Source: an uncultured Lachnospiraceae bacterium
Lineage (GTDB): Bacteria; Bacillota; Clostridia; Lachnospirales; Lachnospiraceae
Reading direction: 5' to 3'
DNA: 64,000 nucleotides
NCBI GenBank assembly: GCA_905234245.1
Contig: CAJOGN010000001.1
Span: 186,001-250,000, forward strand
Both the position numbers and the translations under genes were made by a program. Numbering within the stretch: the stretch's first letter is position 1; each line of letters begins with the position of its first letter. Below, piece after piece: positions 30,927 through 40,166 of this stretch. The notes beneath the pieces are model-generated. The model was not told the DNA's origin, searched no databases, and was given only the letters and a program-made list of their open reading frames with translations.

Positions 30927-32276
30927 TTATAGGTTTTCGAGCTCGGCCATTAATTGGTCAAATGCACTCTCTTTGATATCTTCTACAGGTTTAACAGTAG
31001 TCTGATTGCCCTCTAAACCTTTAGCGGTGTTCATAACATCTTTGAAGATATCAGCAAGGAGCTTGTCGTTGTTTGGCTTACCATCTAATGCAGCATCATC
31101 GGAAGGGCTGGGATCACTCTCACCGACGATCTTCTTATACAGAGTCTCGAAAGAATCTGTAGCACCCTCGGTCTTGCAATTGGTACCACACTCTGTGCCA
31201 CACTCAGGACCGCATTCGGGGCCGCACTCATCTGGGTCATCACCAGGGATAGAAACATCCTGATTCAGACCAAGGTCGTTCATGATAGTAGACCAGGGAT
31301 CATTGGCGACAGCATCGATGGGATCAGTGGGAACACCATCATCGTCACCATCTTCTTTGGCTACACCACTATTCTTCTCAATTTCCTTAACAGCATTATC
31401 GATGGACTTATCATCAGTGGAGCTGCCAGAGGAAGTGAAATCATCAGTGCTCTCCTTAGTCTCGGCACCCTTGGATGCGAAAGACTTAACGGAGCCCTTG
31501 ATGGTGGAACCAATATTGCTCATGCAACGGATGAAGTCAGAAGTCTTTGTTCTGAAGAAGGATGCAATAAGACGACCAAGAGCCTGGATATTACGAGGAT
31601 CTTTAGCCTCTGCAGCCATATCCTTCAGGTCCTTCATATGGGACACGGCTTCTTTCTGGTTCTTCTTCAGCACGCCAGCAGCATCTGCAGTCATGCTCTT
31701 AAGAACATCCAGAGCGGAAGAAATAGTAACAGGAACAGCCTTTGCAACGCCAATGACTTTCTCGTGAGCATCACGGAACCAAGTCTCGACATCGCTAATT
31801 TCGTCCATAGCAATCTCCTGGCCAGCCTTTAGCTTAGCCTTAATTTTAACTAGACGAGAGACCGCTTCATCACAAACCTTGGCCTCATCATTATAGTTCT
31901 CAACCAGAACCTTCTTACGGCCAAGTAGAGGAACCAGCTTAATCTTCTTCTCAATGTTAGAGATAACATCCTTGCTCTTGATATCAGTAGCAATTGCAAT
32001 TACCTTCTCCTGAGTGTCATAGAAGAACTTCTGGATAGCATCAATAATCTTATCGATAGACTTACGAATATTATCTGCCATAGCACTAGCAGCAGCCTCA
32101 TAATAATATGCAAGAGCATCCTCAGTGCCGTTTTCCTGCATAACTTTTAGTTCGGCCTCATGATAGTTAATGGCTAGAGTGCGATCTACTGCCTCAGTAA
32201 AGGAAGTGACACGCATCATCATTGTATCAAAATCGTTTGAAGCTTCGGCTAGATATTTATCCATTAACTCAAACAT
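30927..32276 (-). CDS. Internal-virion-type protein, array member 3, 449 aa
   Basis: ATG 32276 follows AGGATAGGAGTTGATTAT. N-terminal acidic helices (MFELMDKYLAEASNDFDTMM) lead to MADNIRKSIDKIIDAIQKFF and later a basic patch (KKIKLVPLLGRKKVLVENYN). The C-terminal 180 residues are Ser/Asp/Gly-rich and carry an unusual Cys run, DECGPECGPECGTECGTNCK, five Cys in a short repeat that could bind metal or form disulphides. Codons are more C/G-ending than in neighbours. Presumed internal virion protein. Confidence 0.62.
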   Translation of the reverse strand: MFELMDKYLAEASNDFDTMMMRVTSFTEAVDRTLAINYHEAELKVMQENGTEDALAYYYEAAASAMADNIRKSIDKIIDAIQKFFYDTQEKVIAIATDIKSKDVISNIEKKIKLVPLLGRKKVLVENYNDEAKVCDEAVSRLVKIKAKLKAGQEIAMDEISDVETWFRDAHEKVIGVAKAVPVTISSALDVLKSMTADAAGVLKKNQKEAVSHMKDLKDMAAEAKDPRNIQALGRLIASFFRTKTSDFIRCMSNIGSTIKGSVKSFASKGAETKESTDDFTSSGSSTDDKSIDNAVKEIEKNSGVAKEDGDDDGVPTDPIDAVANDPWSTIMNDLGLNQDVSIPGDDPDECGPECGPECGTECGTNCKTEGATDSFETLYKKIVGESDPSPSDDAALDGKPNNDKLLADIFKDVMNTAKGLEGNQTTVKPVEDIKESAFDQLMAELENL

Positions 32277-32321
32277 TTTATAATCAACTCCTATCCTTAA
32301 GAATAAAGATATTTATATTAA

Positions 32322-33581
32322 TTAAGTGTTTTCCGACTTATTACGCATATTCTGCTTTCTAATTGCCTTAGCCTGAGTAACAGCGCCCTTATCGATTTCT
32401 TTATTGCGGCTAGCAATATTCTTATCGATTAGCTTCTGTTTCTTCTCTAGTCTTTTCAGCTTCTTAGAAAGATCTAAAACAGTTCTATCAAGTTTGGACT
32501 CGATATCGGCAATCTCAGTAGTCAGACGAACATATTCTTTTCTCTCAGAATCTGTCTTCTTATCCCCCAGCTTTGCAAGCTTATCTCTACGTTTTCTCAT
32601 TTGAGTCATTTTACCAAGATGCTTACTGAAGAAACTACCTTTACCATTTTTATTTCGTAGAGCTTCGATTTCTTTTTTAGTGGTAGCAATCTCTCTGTTA
32701 GTCTTATCTCTTTCCTGGTGCAATTGAGGAAGCCGCATGAAGTTAATCTCACGATTCTCTTCGGAATTCTCAATCTTTTCTTCATCTTTACTATCGAGAG
32801 AAGATTTAACAGCAGAGGAGACAGCCTCACCAGCTTTTTTCATACCTCTACGAAGAACACTCTTTTCTTTCCGCTCTTCACGGTTTTTCTTTGCAATATC
32901 TTTATATTCTTGAGTGTTCATTTTAGGAACAGCTTTGATTATTTTATTAGCTTGAGCACCATAAGAACGGAGCTGACCAACAGCTTTCTTTAACCAGGAC
33001 TGTTCCTCAGGATTCAGTTTTCCAGAATCAGTCACTTCTTGTGCTCTTCCAAGAGTTTTGTCAACTTCATCTGTGAACTCCTGTAGATTTTGCATGGTTG
33101 GAGTAATTGCTTTCTTTGCAATAACAGTTACTCCTAAAATTGCTCCAATAGCAGCTAGAGGTTTCATTGCAGATTTGTCACCATTCAGGAACTTGTTAAT
33201 TAGACCATTGGTTTCTTTACCAGCATTCTCAAGTTTCTTCGGATCACAATCTACTTCAAGATTATCAGGGAGATTTTCTTCATCTACTTTTGTACCAGTA
33301 ATAGCTTCTTTAATCTTTTTAAAGAAAGCTCTTACTGCAGAAATCATAGAAGATAGAAGTCCCTTGCTCTTTTCAGCAGTTTTTTCAACCTCTTCTTTAA
33401 ATACAGTATAAATATCATCATATGTGGTAAATTCAGTCATGTATAAACACTCGAGGTCTGCCATTCTCTCAGCATGCTCAAACATGATTTGATCGAACTC
33501 AAGACCTAGTTTAAGGAATTTATTTTCAATGACTGACTCTACCACATCCAGATAGTCAACTTCCATTGAAATAATTTCCAT
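32322..33581 (-). CDS. Internal-virion-type protein, array member 4, 419 aa
   Basis: ATG 33581 follows AAAGGGGTGATACT. Acidic N-terminus (MEIISMEVDYLDVVESVIEN) then the amphipathic helix GLLSSMISAVRAFFKKIKEA-ITG and a hydrophobic patch MKPLAAIGAILGVTVIAKKA-ITP. That patch lines up with LVILGTTLTATATAATVLKE of member 5 (33597-34871), showing these two are closest relatives. The C-terminal half is a long Lys/Arg/Glu coiled coil (ELRNKNGKG-free region to KRLEKKQKLIDKNI), ending very basic. Likely virion-interior protein. Confidence 0.65.
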   Translation of the reverse strand: MEIISMEVDYLDVVESVIENKFLKLGLEFDQIMFEHAERMADLECLYMTEFTTYDDIYTVFKEEVEKTAEKSKGLLSSMISAVRAFFKKIKEAITGTKVDEENLPDNLEVDCDPKKLENAGKETNGLINKFLNGDKSAMKPLAAIGAILGVTVIAKKAITPTMQNLQEFTDEVDKTLGRAQEVTDSGKLNPEEQSWLKKAVGQLRSYGAQANKIIKAVPKMNTQEYKDIAKKNREERKEKSVLRRGMKKAGEAVSSAVKSSLDSKDEEKIENSEENREINFMRLPQLHQERDKTNREIATTKKEIEALRNKNGKGSFFSKHLGKMTQMRKRRDKLAKLGDKKTDSERKEYVRLTTEIADIESKLDRTVLDLSKKLKRLEKKQKLIDKNIASRNKEIDKGAVTQAKAIRKQNMRNKSENT

Positions 33582-33596
33582 AGTATCACCCCTTTA

Positions 33597-34871
33597 TCAG
33601 AGATTGTCTACTAATTCAAGAAGCTCAGTCATATCTCCACGAGGGGAAGGATTCATGAAATCTTCAATGTTGAGAGAAGACTCACCAACATATTCAGCAT
33701 CGTCATCCATGGCATGATAATCATACTCATAGAAAACATCCATAGCTAGGATGGGATCATAGCGAGTGGCTTCGTTGAATTTAATGTCACCCTTATGCTG
33801 CTGGACGTATGCCATCAGCGGACCCCACTTCTTAGCTCTATCAGGCATAGCCTTCTTCATATGATTACGAATCTTAGACAGCATGGATAGATCAATTACG
33901 ATATCCTTTGTCTCGATGTCATCATCAATACCGAGATCTTTTCTATACTCGTTAGCATAGTTTCTCAGAGACTCAATTCTCTCATTACTCTCAGTCTTGG
34001 AGAGAACTTCACTCAGCTTCTCTTCACCAGCACTCTTGGCAGCCTCAGGCTTTCCATCTTTGGCCTCACCTTTATCAGAAGCAGCTTTATCATCAGTCTT
34101 GTCTTCTGCCTTGTCTTCAGACTTACCACCGAAGAGCTTGGCTTTAGCTTCATTGATCTTTGCATTCAGTGCCTGAACAGGAGCCTTGATAATAGACATA
34201 ACAGTGGAGAGTTTTCCACTACTATCCTTTTCGCTGATCTTATCACCATCCGCTAGAGACTGGTTCAGGAACTCATTCGTTTCATTGGATACTTCAAGAA
34301 TAGCATCCTTGGCTTCTTTGCGGGACATCTTGGTGGGCTTCAGAACCTTCTCTTTTAGAACGGTAGCAGCAGTAGCAGTTGCAGTAAGTGTGGTTCCCAG
34401 AATTACGAGATTCTTAGTCTGCTCAGACGTATCAACAACACCTTCAGAATTCGTAGGAACGAGGAACTGCTTAATAGCATTACGAGCATCTGCTAAGAAT
34501 TTCTTTGCTGCTGCAGGGCTGAAGGGTAGATCAATGGAATCGTCAGGATTCTCAAGCTCAAGATTTTTGATATCCTTGGATCTGCCAAGAATCTTATTGA
34601 TGATACCCTTGATGAAATTCTTGAATTTCTGCCAAATGCTCTGGGTCTCTTCCATATAGATATCCATTTCACGAGCATACATTGCAGTCAGATCACTTTC
34701 AGTGCACTCATTCACGAAACTATTTACTTCAATATCACTCATGCGAATTTCATGACGCATCTCAGCGATATTAAAAGCATGCTCTAATTTCAGAGCTTCA
34801 CTATCGATCTGTGCAGATTCTTTAGCAATTGCTAATTCATCAGAGTTCATGTATTCATAAAGAAAAGTCAT
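33597..34871 (-). CDS. Internal-virion-type protein, array member 5, 424 aa
   Basis: ATG 34871 follows GCGAGGTAGAAAATT. Layout: acidic N-terminal helices (ESDLTAMYAREMDIYMEETQ), amphipathic SIWQKFKNFIKGIINKILGR, hydrophobic patch near 150-170, Asp/Lys/Ala low-complexity (DKAEDKTDDKAASDKGEAKD) around 255-285, then a folded acidic C-terminus with AMDVFYEYDYHAMDDDAEYV. The gap to the next gene (33581) is only 15 nt, so they are co-translated. Presumed injected or inner-body protein. Confidence 0.65.
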   Translation of the reverse strand: MTFLYEYMNSDELAIAKESAQIDSEALKLEHAFNIAEMRHEIRMSDIEVNSFVNECTESDLTAMYAREMDIYMEETQSIWQKFKNFIKGIINKILGRSKDIKNLELENPDDSIDLPFSPAAAKKFLADARNAIKQFLVPTNSEGVVDTSEQTKNLVILGTTLTATATAATVLKEKVLKPTKMSRKEAKDAILEVSNETNEFLNQSLADGDKISEKDSSGKLSTVMSIIKAPVQALNAKINEAKAKLFGGKSEDKAEDKTDDKAASDKGEAKDGKPEAAKSAGEEKLSEVLSKTESNERIESLRNYANEYRKDLGIDDDIETKDIVIDLSMLSKIRNHMKKAMPDRAKKWGPLMAYVQQHKGDIKFNEATRYDPILAMDVFYEYDYHAMDDDAEYVGESSLNIEDFMNPSPRGDMTELLELVDNL

Positions 34872-34893
34872 AATTTTCTACCTCGCTTTCTGG

Positions 34894-35604
34894 TCAAAAC
34901 ATCTGATACTCCGGAGTTTCTTTAGGAGGTGTTACAGGAGTTCTACTCTTTAAACTATCTTGAATATCCATATAGCAATTTAAGATAGTTTTCATACAGT
35001 AGTAAATATATTGTCTTACAGATCTTACATACACTGTAACTGCCTTAGAAACCACAGATTTATAAAGCTCGTCAGTTGAATTATATTTATTAACCAAATT
35101 AGAAATATTTGTTTTAAATACATTAAAATCGGAATTCGTATCAATAAGGACTTCAATATTCTTCATAGAAGAATTCAAATCCTCATCAATTGGAGGATTT
35201 TTATCTCCTCCAAAAATAGATAGTATAAACAGTTCATCACGCTCTCTAATTAGAGCAATATTATCAGATAATGTGTTTACGTTTACATTATCCGTATTCT
35301 TTAAGTCTGTCATCCGCAGCATATACTCAGTCATTCCAGCACTGTATTCTAGATACATATGCCTGGACTGTACTACATCAACGGATTTAATTTTATTATA
35401 TGGGTATTTATTTGTCCTGATAGAATAATAGATATTCTTAATCTCGTCTTCTTTTCCAGTGAAAAAATTACGAATAATACCAGAATACGTGTTAAATTCA
35501 CTTGTCACATATTCGGTAAACTTTTCAATTTCTTCATCAGAAAATTTTTTAGCAAAAGAATTGAATGAATTTTCCAATTCTTCTAGTGCAGCTGTAATAT
35601 CCAT
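34894..35604 (-). CDS. Hypothetical virion-array protein, 236 aa
   Basis: ATG 35604 follows AAGGAGGCATCAAAAAATA. Helical protein (ALEELENSFNSFAKKFSDEE; RMTDLKNTDNVNVNTLSDNI) with no amphipathic basic helix of the neighbouring type and a Pro-rich end (TPVTPPKETPEYQMF). Between the internal-virion-like genes and two further structural-looking genes in one minus-strand operon from the promoter at 38102. No family recognised. Confidence 0.6.
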   Translation of the reverse strand: MDITAALEELENSFNSFAKKFSDEEIEKFTEYVTSEFNTYSGIIRNFFTGKEDEIKNIYYSIRTNKYPYNKIKSVDVVQSRHMYLEYSAGMTEYMLRMTDLKNTDNVNVNTLSDNIALIRERDELFILSIFGGDKNPPIDEDLNSSMKNIEVLIDTNSDFNVFKTNISNLVNKYNSTDELYKSVVSKAVTVYVRSVRQYIYYCMKTILNCYMDIQDSLKSRTPVTPPKETPEYQMF

Positions 35605-35640
35605 TATTTTTTGATGCCTCCTTTCCGATTTTTTAGAAAT

Positions 35641-36648
35641 TTATAAAAGAGTTATTGGAGAATCAGAAATCTCCTTTTTAATATTATCGATTGTCAGAAG
35701 CTTGTTATCACTCTGAAGACTAGCTTTACCACTATCAATAGACTTGATATGAGTTACACGGAGTTTCTCAGATAGACGAGAACACAGATTTTTAATCTTC
35801 TCCTGCTTCATCAGAATAGCAGCTTTCTTCTTCTCATTGAAATCACTATTTGCTTCGATGACAGTCTTATTCATTTCTAAAAAATAGGCTTGCTGTGCAA
35901 GACAATCGGAAACATTAGATTTGAGGTTATAGTAATGATAGACCAATTCACGAGTGATTGGTACAATAGCCAGGGCAACTACAATAATTGCAGTAAGGCC
36001 CACTAGTTCGACACCAGTAAAGTTATTCCTATCATTCTGAAGCATTGCTTCAAGGAACTTACCATACTGCATTGTCTTATTAATCTTATTGAACTTATTT
36101 AGCTGATTAATATAATAGGTATTTGCACGATATTTTGTATTCTTTAATGTAATTTCCATTGTCTTGGAGGTAGGCTTTTTCACATAGTCTACAAACTCAT
36201 ATAGTAGAGTAGAGACTGCCTGAATAATTGTATACACGAATGTGTTATACTCGAGCATTACATACTCATTCTTGAGTCTGAAGCCTTTTTGATAAATAGG
36301 TGCTAAAGTTCTCATATAAGAGATAGAATCCTTGATAATATTCGTATATTCAATCACACTTTCAGATTTAGAATCAGAAGCTAATTTTAGAATATTCTCA
36401 AGAACTTCAATCATATTCGTATATCCGACATATTCAACAATGTTTCCTCGAGACTGAGGAATATTGTCAAAATCAATATGACTCTTTGAAATCACAGAGT
36501 CATATAATTTTTCTAAGTATTTATTTCTTATAGGAGATTCAGCATCCTCTAATACCATTTGAATCTCACGCTGCTCTTTTAAAGATGCGTTTTCAGATTC
36601 TAATAGAACTTGTGTAGCAGAATACATTGGGTCAAAAAAGAAAAACAT
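35641..36648 (-). CDS. Membrane-segment-containing virion-array protein, 335 aa
   Basis: ATG 36648 follows AAAGGAGGTTTGTGAGTT. The N-terminus MFFFFDPMYSATQVLLESEN is hydrophobic then acidic. A clear transmembrane-type segment (LVGLTAIIVVALAIVPITRE) sits near residues 215-235, followed by charged helices. Gene order ties it to the internal-protein array. A membrane helix in a virion protein would suit a role in DNA injection across the host membrane, but this is inference. Confidence 0.6.
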   Translation of the reverse strand: MFFFFDPMYSATQVLLESENASLKEQREIQMVLEDAESPIRNKYLEKLYDSVISKSHIDFDNIPQSRGNIVEYVGYTNMIEVLENILKLASDSKSESVIEYTNIIKDSISYMRTLAPIYQKGFRLKNEYVMLEYNTFVYTIIQAVSTLLYEFVDYVKKPTSKTMEITLKNTKYRANTYYINQLNKFNKINKTMQYGKFLEAMLQNDRNNFTGVELVGLTAIIVVALAIVPITRELVYHYYNLKSNVSDCLAQQAYFLEMNKTVIEANSDFNEKKKAAILMKQEKIKNLCSRLSEKLRVTHIKSIDSGKASLQSDNKLLTIDNIKKEISDSPITLL

Positions 36649-36671
36649 AACTCACAAACCTCCTTTCTTAG

Positions 36672-38057
36672 TTATCGACTAATCATTCTAGTAAGTTCTC
36701 TACCAATCTTATTGGAGCTTGCAGTAACTTCTCTCTCAAGAGTTTCCAGAGCATAAGTTTGGTAGCTGGTTTCACCATCATAGAGAATGTCGACAGTCCG
36801 AGTACCATCATCGACAATGATGAAGTTCATTAAGAAAAGAGAGTCCATGACTTTCTTAGCAAACCTTGGATCTCTTAGAGAATAACCATAGTTCTTCTGA
36901 ATAGCATCAGCTTCATAAGAACTAATTACAATCGTAGAATTAGGAACGAATTGAGTACGAGACATGAATGCTGCCTGTGCTCTTGACTGTTCCTTCATTC
37001 TCTTTAAAGATAACCACCAAGGACTTGCACCTTTGGATCTATTTGCCACGTCAAGTTTAATGTCATTAATATTGAGAAGTAAATCTTTAACAAGAGACTT
37101 CTCACCAGTTGTCCAACGGATGAAATTAAAAAGCTTACCATTATTCTGTAGAGCATACTGAAGATTCAGAATCATCTCATTGGACTTAATGTTATGAAGA
37201 ACTACCTTTACACCAACAACGAAATCCATGAACTGTACAAATTCATTTTCATCATTAATTGCCATAAGACGTACTTGCATTAGATAAGGCTGCATGTCAT
37301 TAGATTTCTTAACATCATTGTCAGTCATCTGAGGAACACGAAGCTTATCATTATTCATCAGCTTAAACTGCTCTTTATTCATATCTGCAGCAGTATTAAT
37401 CTGAGAATTTACTTTTGTCTTAAGGGCACCTAATTGTAAGTCATGGAGTTCATCTGTACTGAAATCCTCAGTAACAACTTTAGTTTTATAATGAGGACTG
37501 TTACTCACATTTGGAAATGGAGTAAAATCAATATCCTTCAGAGATAATTCAAGTTCTTCTCTATGGGACTCAAATACTTCACGATTGAATTTATCGGAGA
37601 AGTTAAACACAATCATTCTATCTTCTCTTTCATTAATATACGCTTGAGTTGTCCCATCATAGATTCTTTCCATTAATGCGTCATATTCTTCATCAGCTTC
37701 TAAAAAGTTTTCTTTATATAAGTCTTCATGTGTAGCTTCTAAACGCACATTCTTATGAAATCTCTTTAGGAACATACTTGGATTTTTATCTACAGAGATA
37801 TCAATTGTGTTGTTTAGAGATAGGTATGTTTGCACGAAAGACGCATAAACTCTCTCCAGGGTTCTTGCAATCGTAGCTCCCATATCAATTGGAATAGCAT
37901 CAGATACCAGACAGGGAAATTGCAGAGTACCATCCAGAGCTCCCCTGGCAAAGCTTTTATGCTTATACTGATCTTTTAATCCTTGTAGATCAGAGAGAGC
38001 CGTGGTCTTCCGGGAAACTGCTTTTGCAATACTGGCAATCTCATCGAAATAACCCAT
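36672..38057 (-). CDS. Virion structural-type protein, 461 aa
   Basis: ATG 38057 follows AGAAAGGATGATTAATCT. First gene of the operon that runs to 30927. Mixed alpha/beta look, with an acidic N-terminal third (NFLEADEEYDALMERIYDGT), a central beta-like part (YLMQVRLMAINDENEFVQFM-DFVVGVKVVL) and a C-terminal domain (SPWWLSLKRMKEQSRAQAAF; STIVISSYEADAIQKNYGYS). No amphipathic array motif. It is long, conserved-looking and late-promoter driven, consistent with a major or minor virion protein; no name can be given. Confidence 0.62.
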   Translation of the reverse strand: MGYFDEIASIAKAVSRKTTALSDLQGLKDQYKHKSFARGALDGTLQFPCLVSDAIPIDMGATIARTLERVYASFVQTYLSLNNTIDISVDKNPSMFLKRFHKNVRLEATHEDLYKENFLEADEEYDALMERIYDGTTQAYINEREDRMIVFNFSDKFNREVFESHREELELSLKDIDFTPFPNVSNSPHYKTKVVTEDFSTDELHDLQLGALKTKVNSQINTAADMNKEQFKLMNNDKLRVPQMTDNDVKKSNDMQPYLMQVRLMAINDENEFVQFMDFVVGVKVVLHNIKSNEMILNLQYALQNNGKLFNFIRWTTGEKSLVKDLLLNINDIKLDVANRSKGASPWWLSLKRMKEQSRAQAAFMSRTQFVPNSTIVISSYEADAIQKNYGYSLRDPRFAKKVMDSLFLMNFIIVDDGTRTVDILYDGETSYQTYALETLEREVTASSNKIGRELTRMISR

Positions 38058-38101
38058 AGATTAATCATCCTTTCTATAGTATTATAAGTATCTTATGTTA
38101 A

Positions 38102-38115
38102 ATTATATTATTGTT
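38102..38115 (-). promoter_or_regulatory. Late-type promoter AACA-ATAATA-TAAT
   Basis: Exact class match on the minus strand, 45 nt before 38057, heading the structural operon. Confidence 0.7.
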
Positions 38116-38164
38116 TTACTATGGGTTTTTATAACAATAACAATGTACCCATTCGTAAAGACTA

Positions 38165-38200
38165 GAAAAAATAAGGTGAAACCAAAGCTTCACCTTATTT
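38165..38200 (-). terminator. Intrinsic terminator
   Basis: AAATAAGGTGAA paired with TTCACCTTATTT and a U-run on the minus strand, after 38209-38451. Confidence 0.85.
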
Positions 38201-38208
38201 TATTTTTC

Positions 38209-38451
38209 TTATAATTTAATTTTCGTGATACCCTTCTTTTTGTTTTTCTTCTTCTTTTTCTTTTTAGGCTTATCTTTATATTTTAATTTTTCTTTCTGTT
38301 TTGGAGATAATATCTCTCCATCCATACAGTCTTTCACAGATCTTGTCTTGCCATCAGAATACGTACCAAGAATAACTCTCTGGACATCTTTATTGGTTAA
38401 TAACCCAATCAATGCCTCTGTAGTTATTTTTATGGCTTTCTTTTTTGACAT
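38209..38451 (-). CDS. Lys-rich small protein, 80 aa
   Basis: ATG 38451 follows ACGAAGGGATGATTATCT. The first 50 residues look folded (ITTEALIGLLTNKDVQRVIL; TRSVKDCMDGEILSPKQKEK). The tail is almost pure lysine (KPKKKKKKKNKKKGITKIKL). It is probably a nucleic-acid-binding or DNA-condensing protein packaged or made late. No family recognised. One-gene unit with its own terminator. Confidence 0.65.
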   Translation of the reverse strand: MSKKKAIKITTEALIGLLTNKDVQRVILGTYSDGKTRSVKDCMDGEILSPKQKEKLKYKDKPKKKKKKKNKKKGITKIKL

Positions 38452-38552
38452 AGATAATCATCCCTTCGTTTGTTTAATTCTTGTTTCAGAGGTTTTTAAC
38501 TTCTAAGTGTATAATATATAAATATGTGCTATGCATATTAAATACTTTAAAA

Positions 38553-38566
38553 AACATTAATATAAG
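38553..38566 (+). promoter_or_regulatory. Late-type promoter AACA-TTAATA-TAAG
   Basis: Exact class match, 30 nt before the 38596 start. Confidence 0.7.
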
Positions 38567-38595
38567 GATTTTTCTTCCTAAAAAGAGGTGATAAT

Positions 38596-40149
38596 ATGGC
38601 TACAAGTGTAAAAGTTGGTGATAAAGTAACTACGACTGCAGAGTATGATGTTCAGGGAACACACCTGGCATCTTTCGTGAGAACTACTACATATGATGTG
38701 ATACAAGTCGGGTGGCATGGAAATCCAAACCATATTATTATTGGTTTGGGAAAAGCAGTCACTGCTGTTGTAGATATATCCACATTGACAAATCTGAGTG
38801 AAACTCCTCCAGAACCAGTTCCTAAAGATGAAATTCATTGGGAGATAGTTCAACCGGAACCTGAGGAGGTAGATCCTAATAAGCTCGCTCAAGATATTGC
38901 AAAAGGGTTAAAAGAGCAAGAATTTTCTTTTGGATATAAACCAATCAACGGTAGCGGCGTAATGTATCCAGACGGTAGTAGAGAAACTGCGTCTCTTGAT
39001 TCAGAAAATAATCCAGAAGGTACATTCTCTCTTCAAAGAGCTATGATGCCACCTGAGGATTTAAGAAGATTAGATAGAAAAGACCCAACCTATGTACAGA
39101 ACTCTCATGGATTTCCAAAAGTAAAAGAATTTGATTCTAGGCTTGGGTATTATAGATACAACTATGATATGAACTACGAAGCAGATGGTCTCGCTGATAT
39201 GACTGCAGTCTGGAATGTTGCAAATATTGATGTAAGAAGTCCGAGAGAACTATATAGAAGATATGTGACCAAATACAATAAATACAAATTACAAAATCCA
39301 AATGATTTTCTTGCTAAGAGTTTCGGTCATATATTTTTTATACGTCCTGACTGTAATATCTTTGCTGAGAATTCTACAGTAGTAGATCCTAAGCTTCAGA
39401 GTAATCTTGAAAAGGCTGCTGATTTTTACTATGCTAAAAAACACAGTCCAGAATTACTCGAATCATTAACACAGCACAATACAAGATTCAATCATGAATT
39501 CTTACTTCTATTATCTAACAAAGCAGAGAGTTTTGATCTTTCTGATGAATATATCGATACTGATACTTACGGTTCGAGCCTTACTGGGTATAAAATCCCA
39601 TATAGTAAGAGCGATAATGCAAGTAAGACTGCAAACTCGTTCTCTGTTTCATACAAAGATGATAACCTCTTACATATATACCATCTCCACAAACTTTGGT
39701 TAGCATATATGACAAGAGAATATCGTGGAAAAGTTCTTCCAAGATATGAATATATCTGTAATAAGATATTAGATTATCCAACCTGTGTTTACTATATTCT
39801 ATGTGCACCAGATGGTGAAACGATTATCTTCTGGTCTAAATACTGGGGTGTATTTCCAAAGAATGCACCATCCTCACAGTACAGTTATACTGCTGGTAAT
39901 GCTGGTGGTGTAAGTAACCCAGAATTGAAGGTTGAATATCAGTATGCATGGAAAGAAGACTTTAACCCATTGACATTAATTGAATTTAATAATCATAGTA
40001 ATAAAAATCTTAGATACGTTAGTACGTATCAACCTGGAAAACTTGGGACTGGTTATACATGGGGAGGAGTTCCCTTTGTAGAGACTTATGCCAATCATGA
40101 ACTGGAAATCCCATATACATTTAAACTTAGATTCCGTCCGAATACATAA
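38596..40149 (+). CDS. Tail/baseplate protein with N-terminal SH3-like module, 517 aa
   Basis: ATG 38596 follows AAGAGGTGATAAT. Residues 1-68 (VKVGDKVTTTAEYDVQGTHL...VIQVGWHGNPNHIIIGLG...VVDISTLTNL) are closely related to the start of the 59170 protein. They resemble the SH3-like wall-binding modules of clostridial-type lysins (VKxGDKV-x-GtxLaxfV-xYxVIQV...). The rest is a tail-type protein with an alternating beta/helix region and a closing beta domain (YTWGGVPFVETYANHELEIP). Likely a baseplate or tail component contacting the cell wall; co-transcribed with the baseplate-J-like gene 17 nt downstream. Confidence 0.65.
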   Translation: MATSVKVGDKVTTTAEYDVQGTHLASFVRTTTYDVIQVGWHGNPNHIIIGLGKAVTAVVDISTLTNLSETPPEPVPKDEIHWEIVQPEPEEVDPNKLAQDIAKGLKEQEFSFGYKPINGSGVMYPDGSRETASLDSENNPEGTFSLQRAMMPPEDLRRLDRKDPTYVQNSHGFPKVKEFDSRLGYYRYNYDMNYEADGLADMTAVWNVANIDVRSPRELYRRYVTKYNKYKLQNPNDFLAKSFGHIFFIRPDCNIFAENSTVVDPKLQSNLEKAADFYYAKKHSPELLESLTQHNTRFNHEFLLLLSNKAESFDLSDEYIDTDTYGSSLTGYKIPYSKSDNASKTANSFSVSYKDDNLLHIYHLHKLWLAYMTREYRGKVLPRYEYICNKILDYPTCVYYILCAPDGETIIFWSKYWGVFPKNAPSSQYSYTAGNAGGVSNPELKVEYQYAWKEDFNPLTLIEFNNHSNKNLRYVSTYQPGKLGTGYTWGGVPFVETYANHELEIPYTFKLRFRPNT

Positions 40150-40166
40150 ATGGGAGGTGTCATATA

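Noticed and set aside
38275-38310. Third copy of the TGGAGATAATATC leader motif near 38300
   Set aside because: Only about 10 bases match, it lies inside a coding region and lacks the flanking stem.
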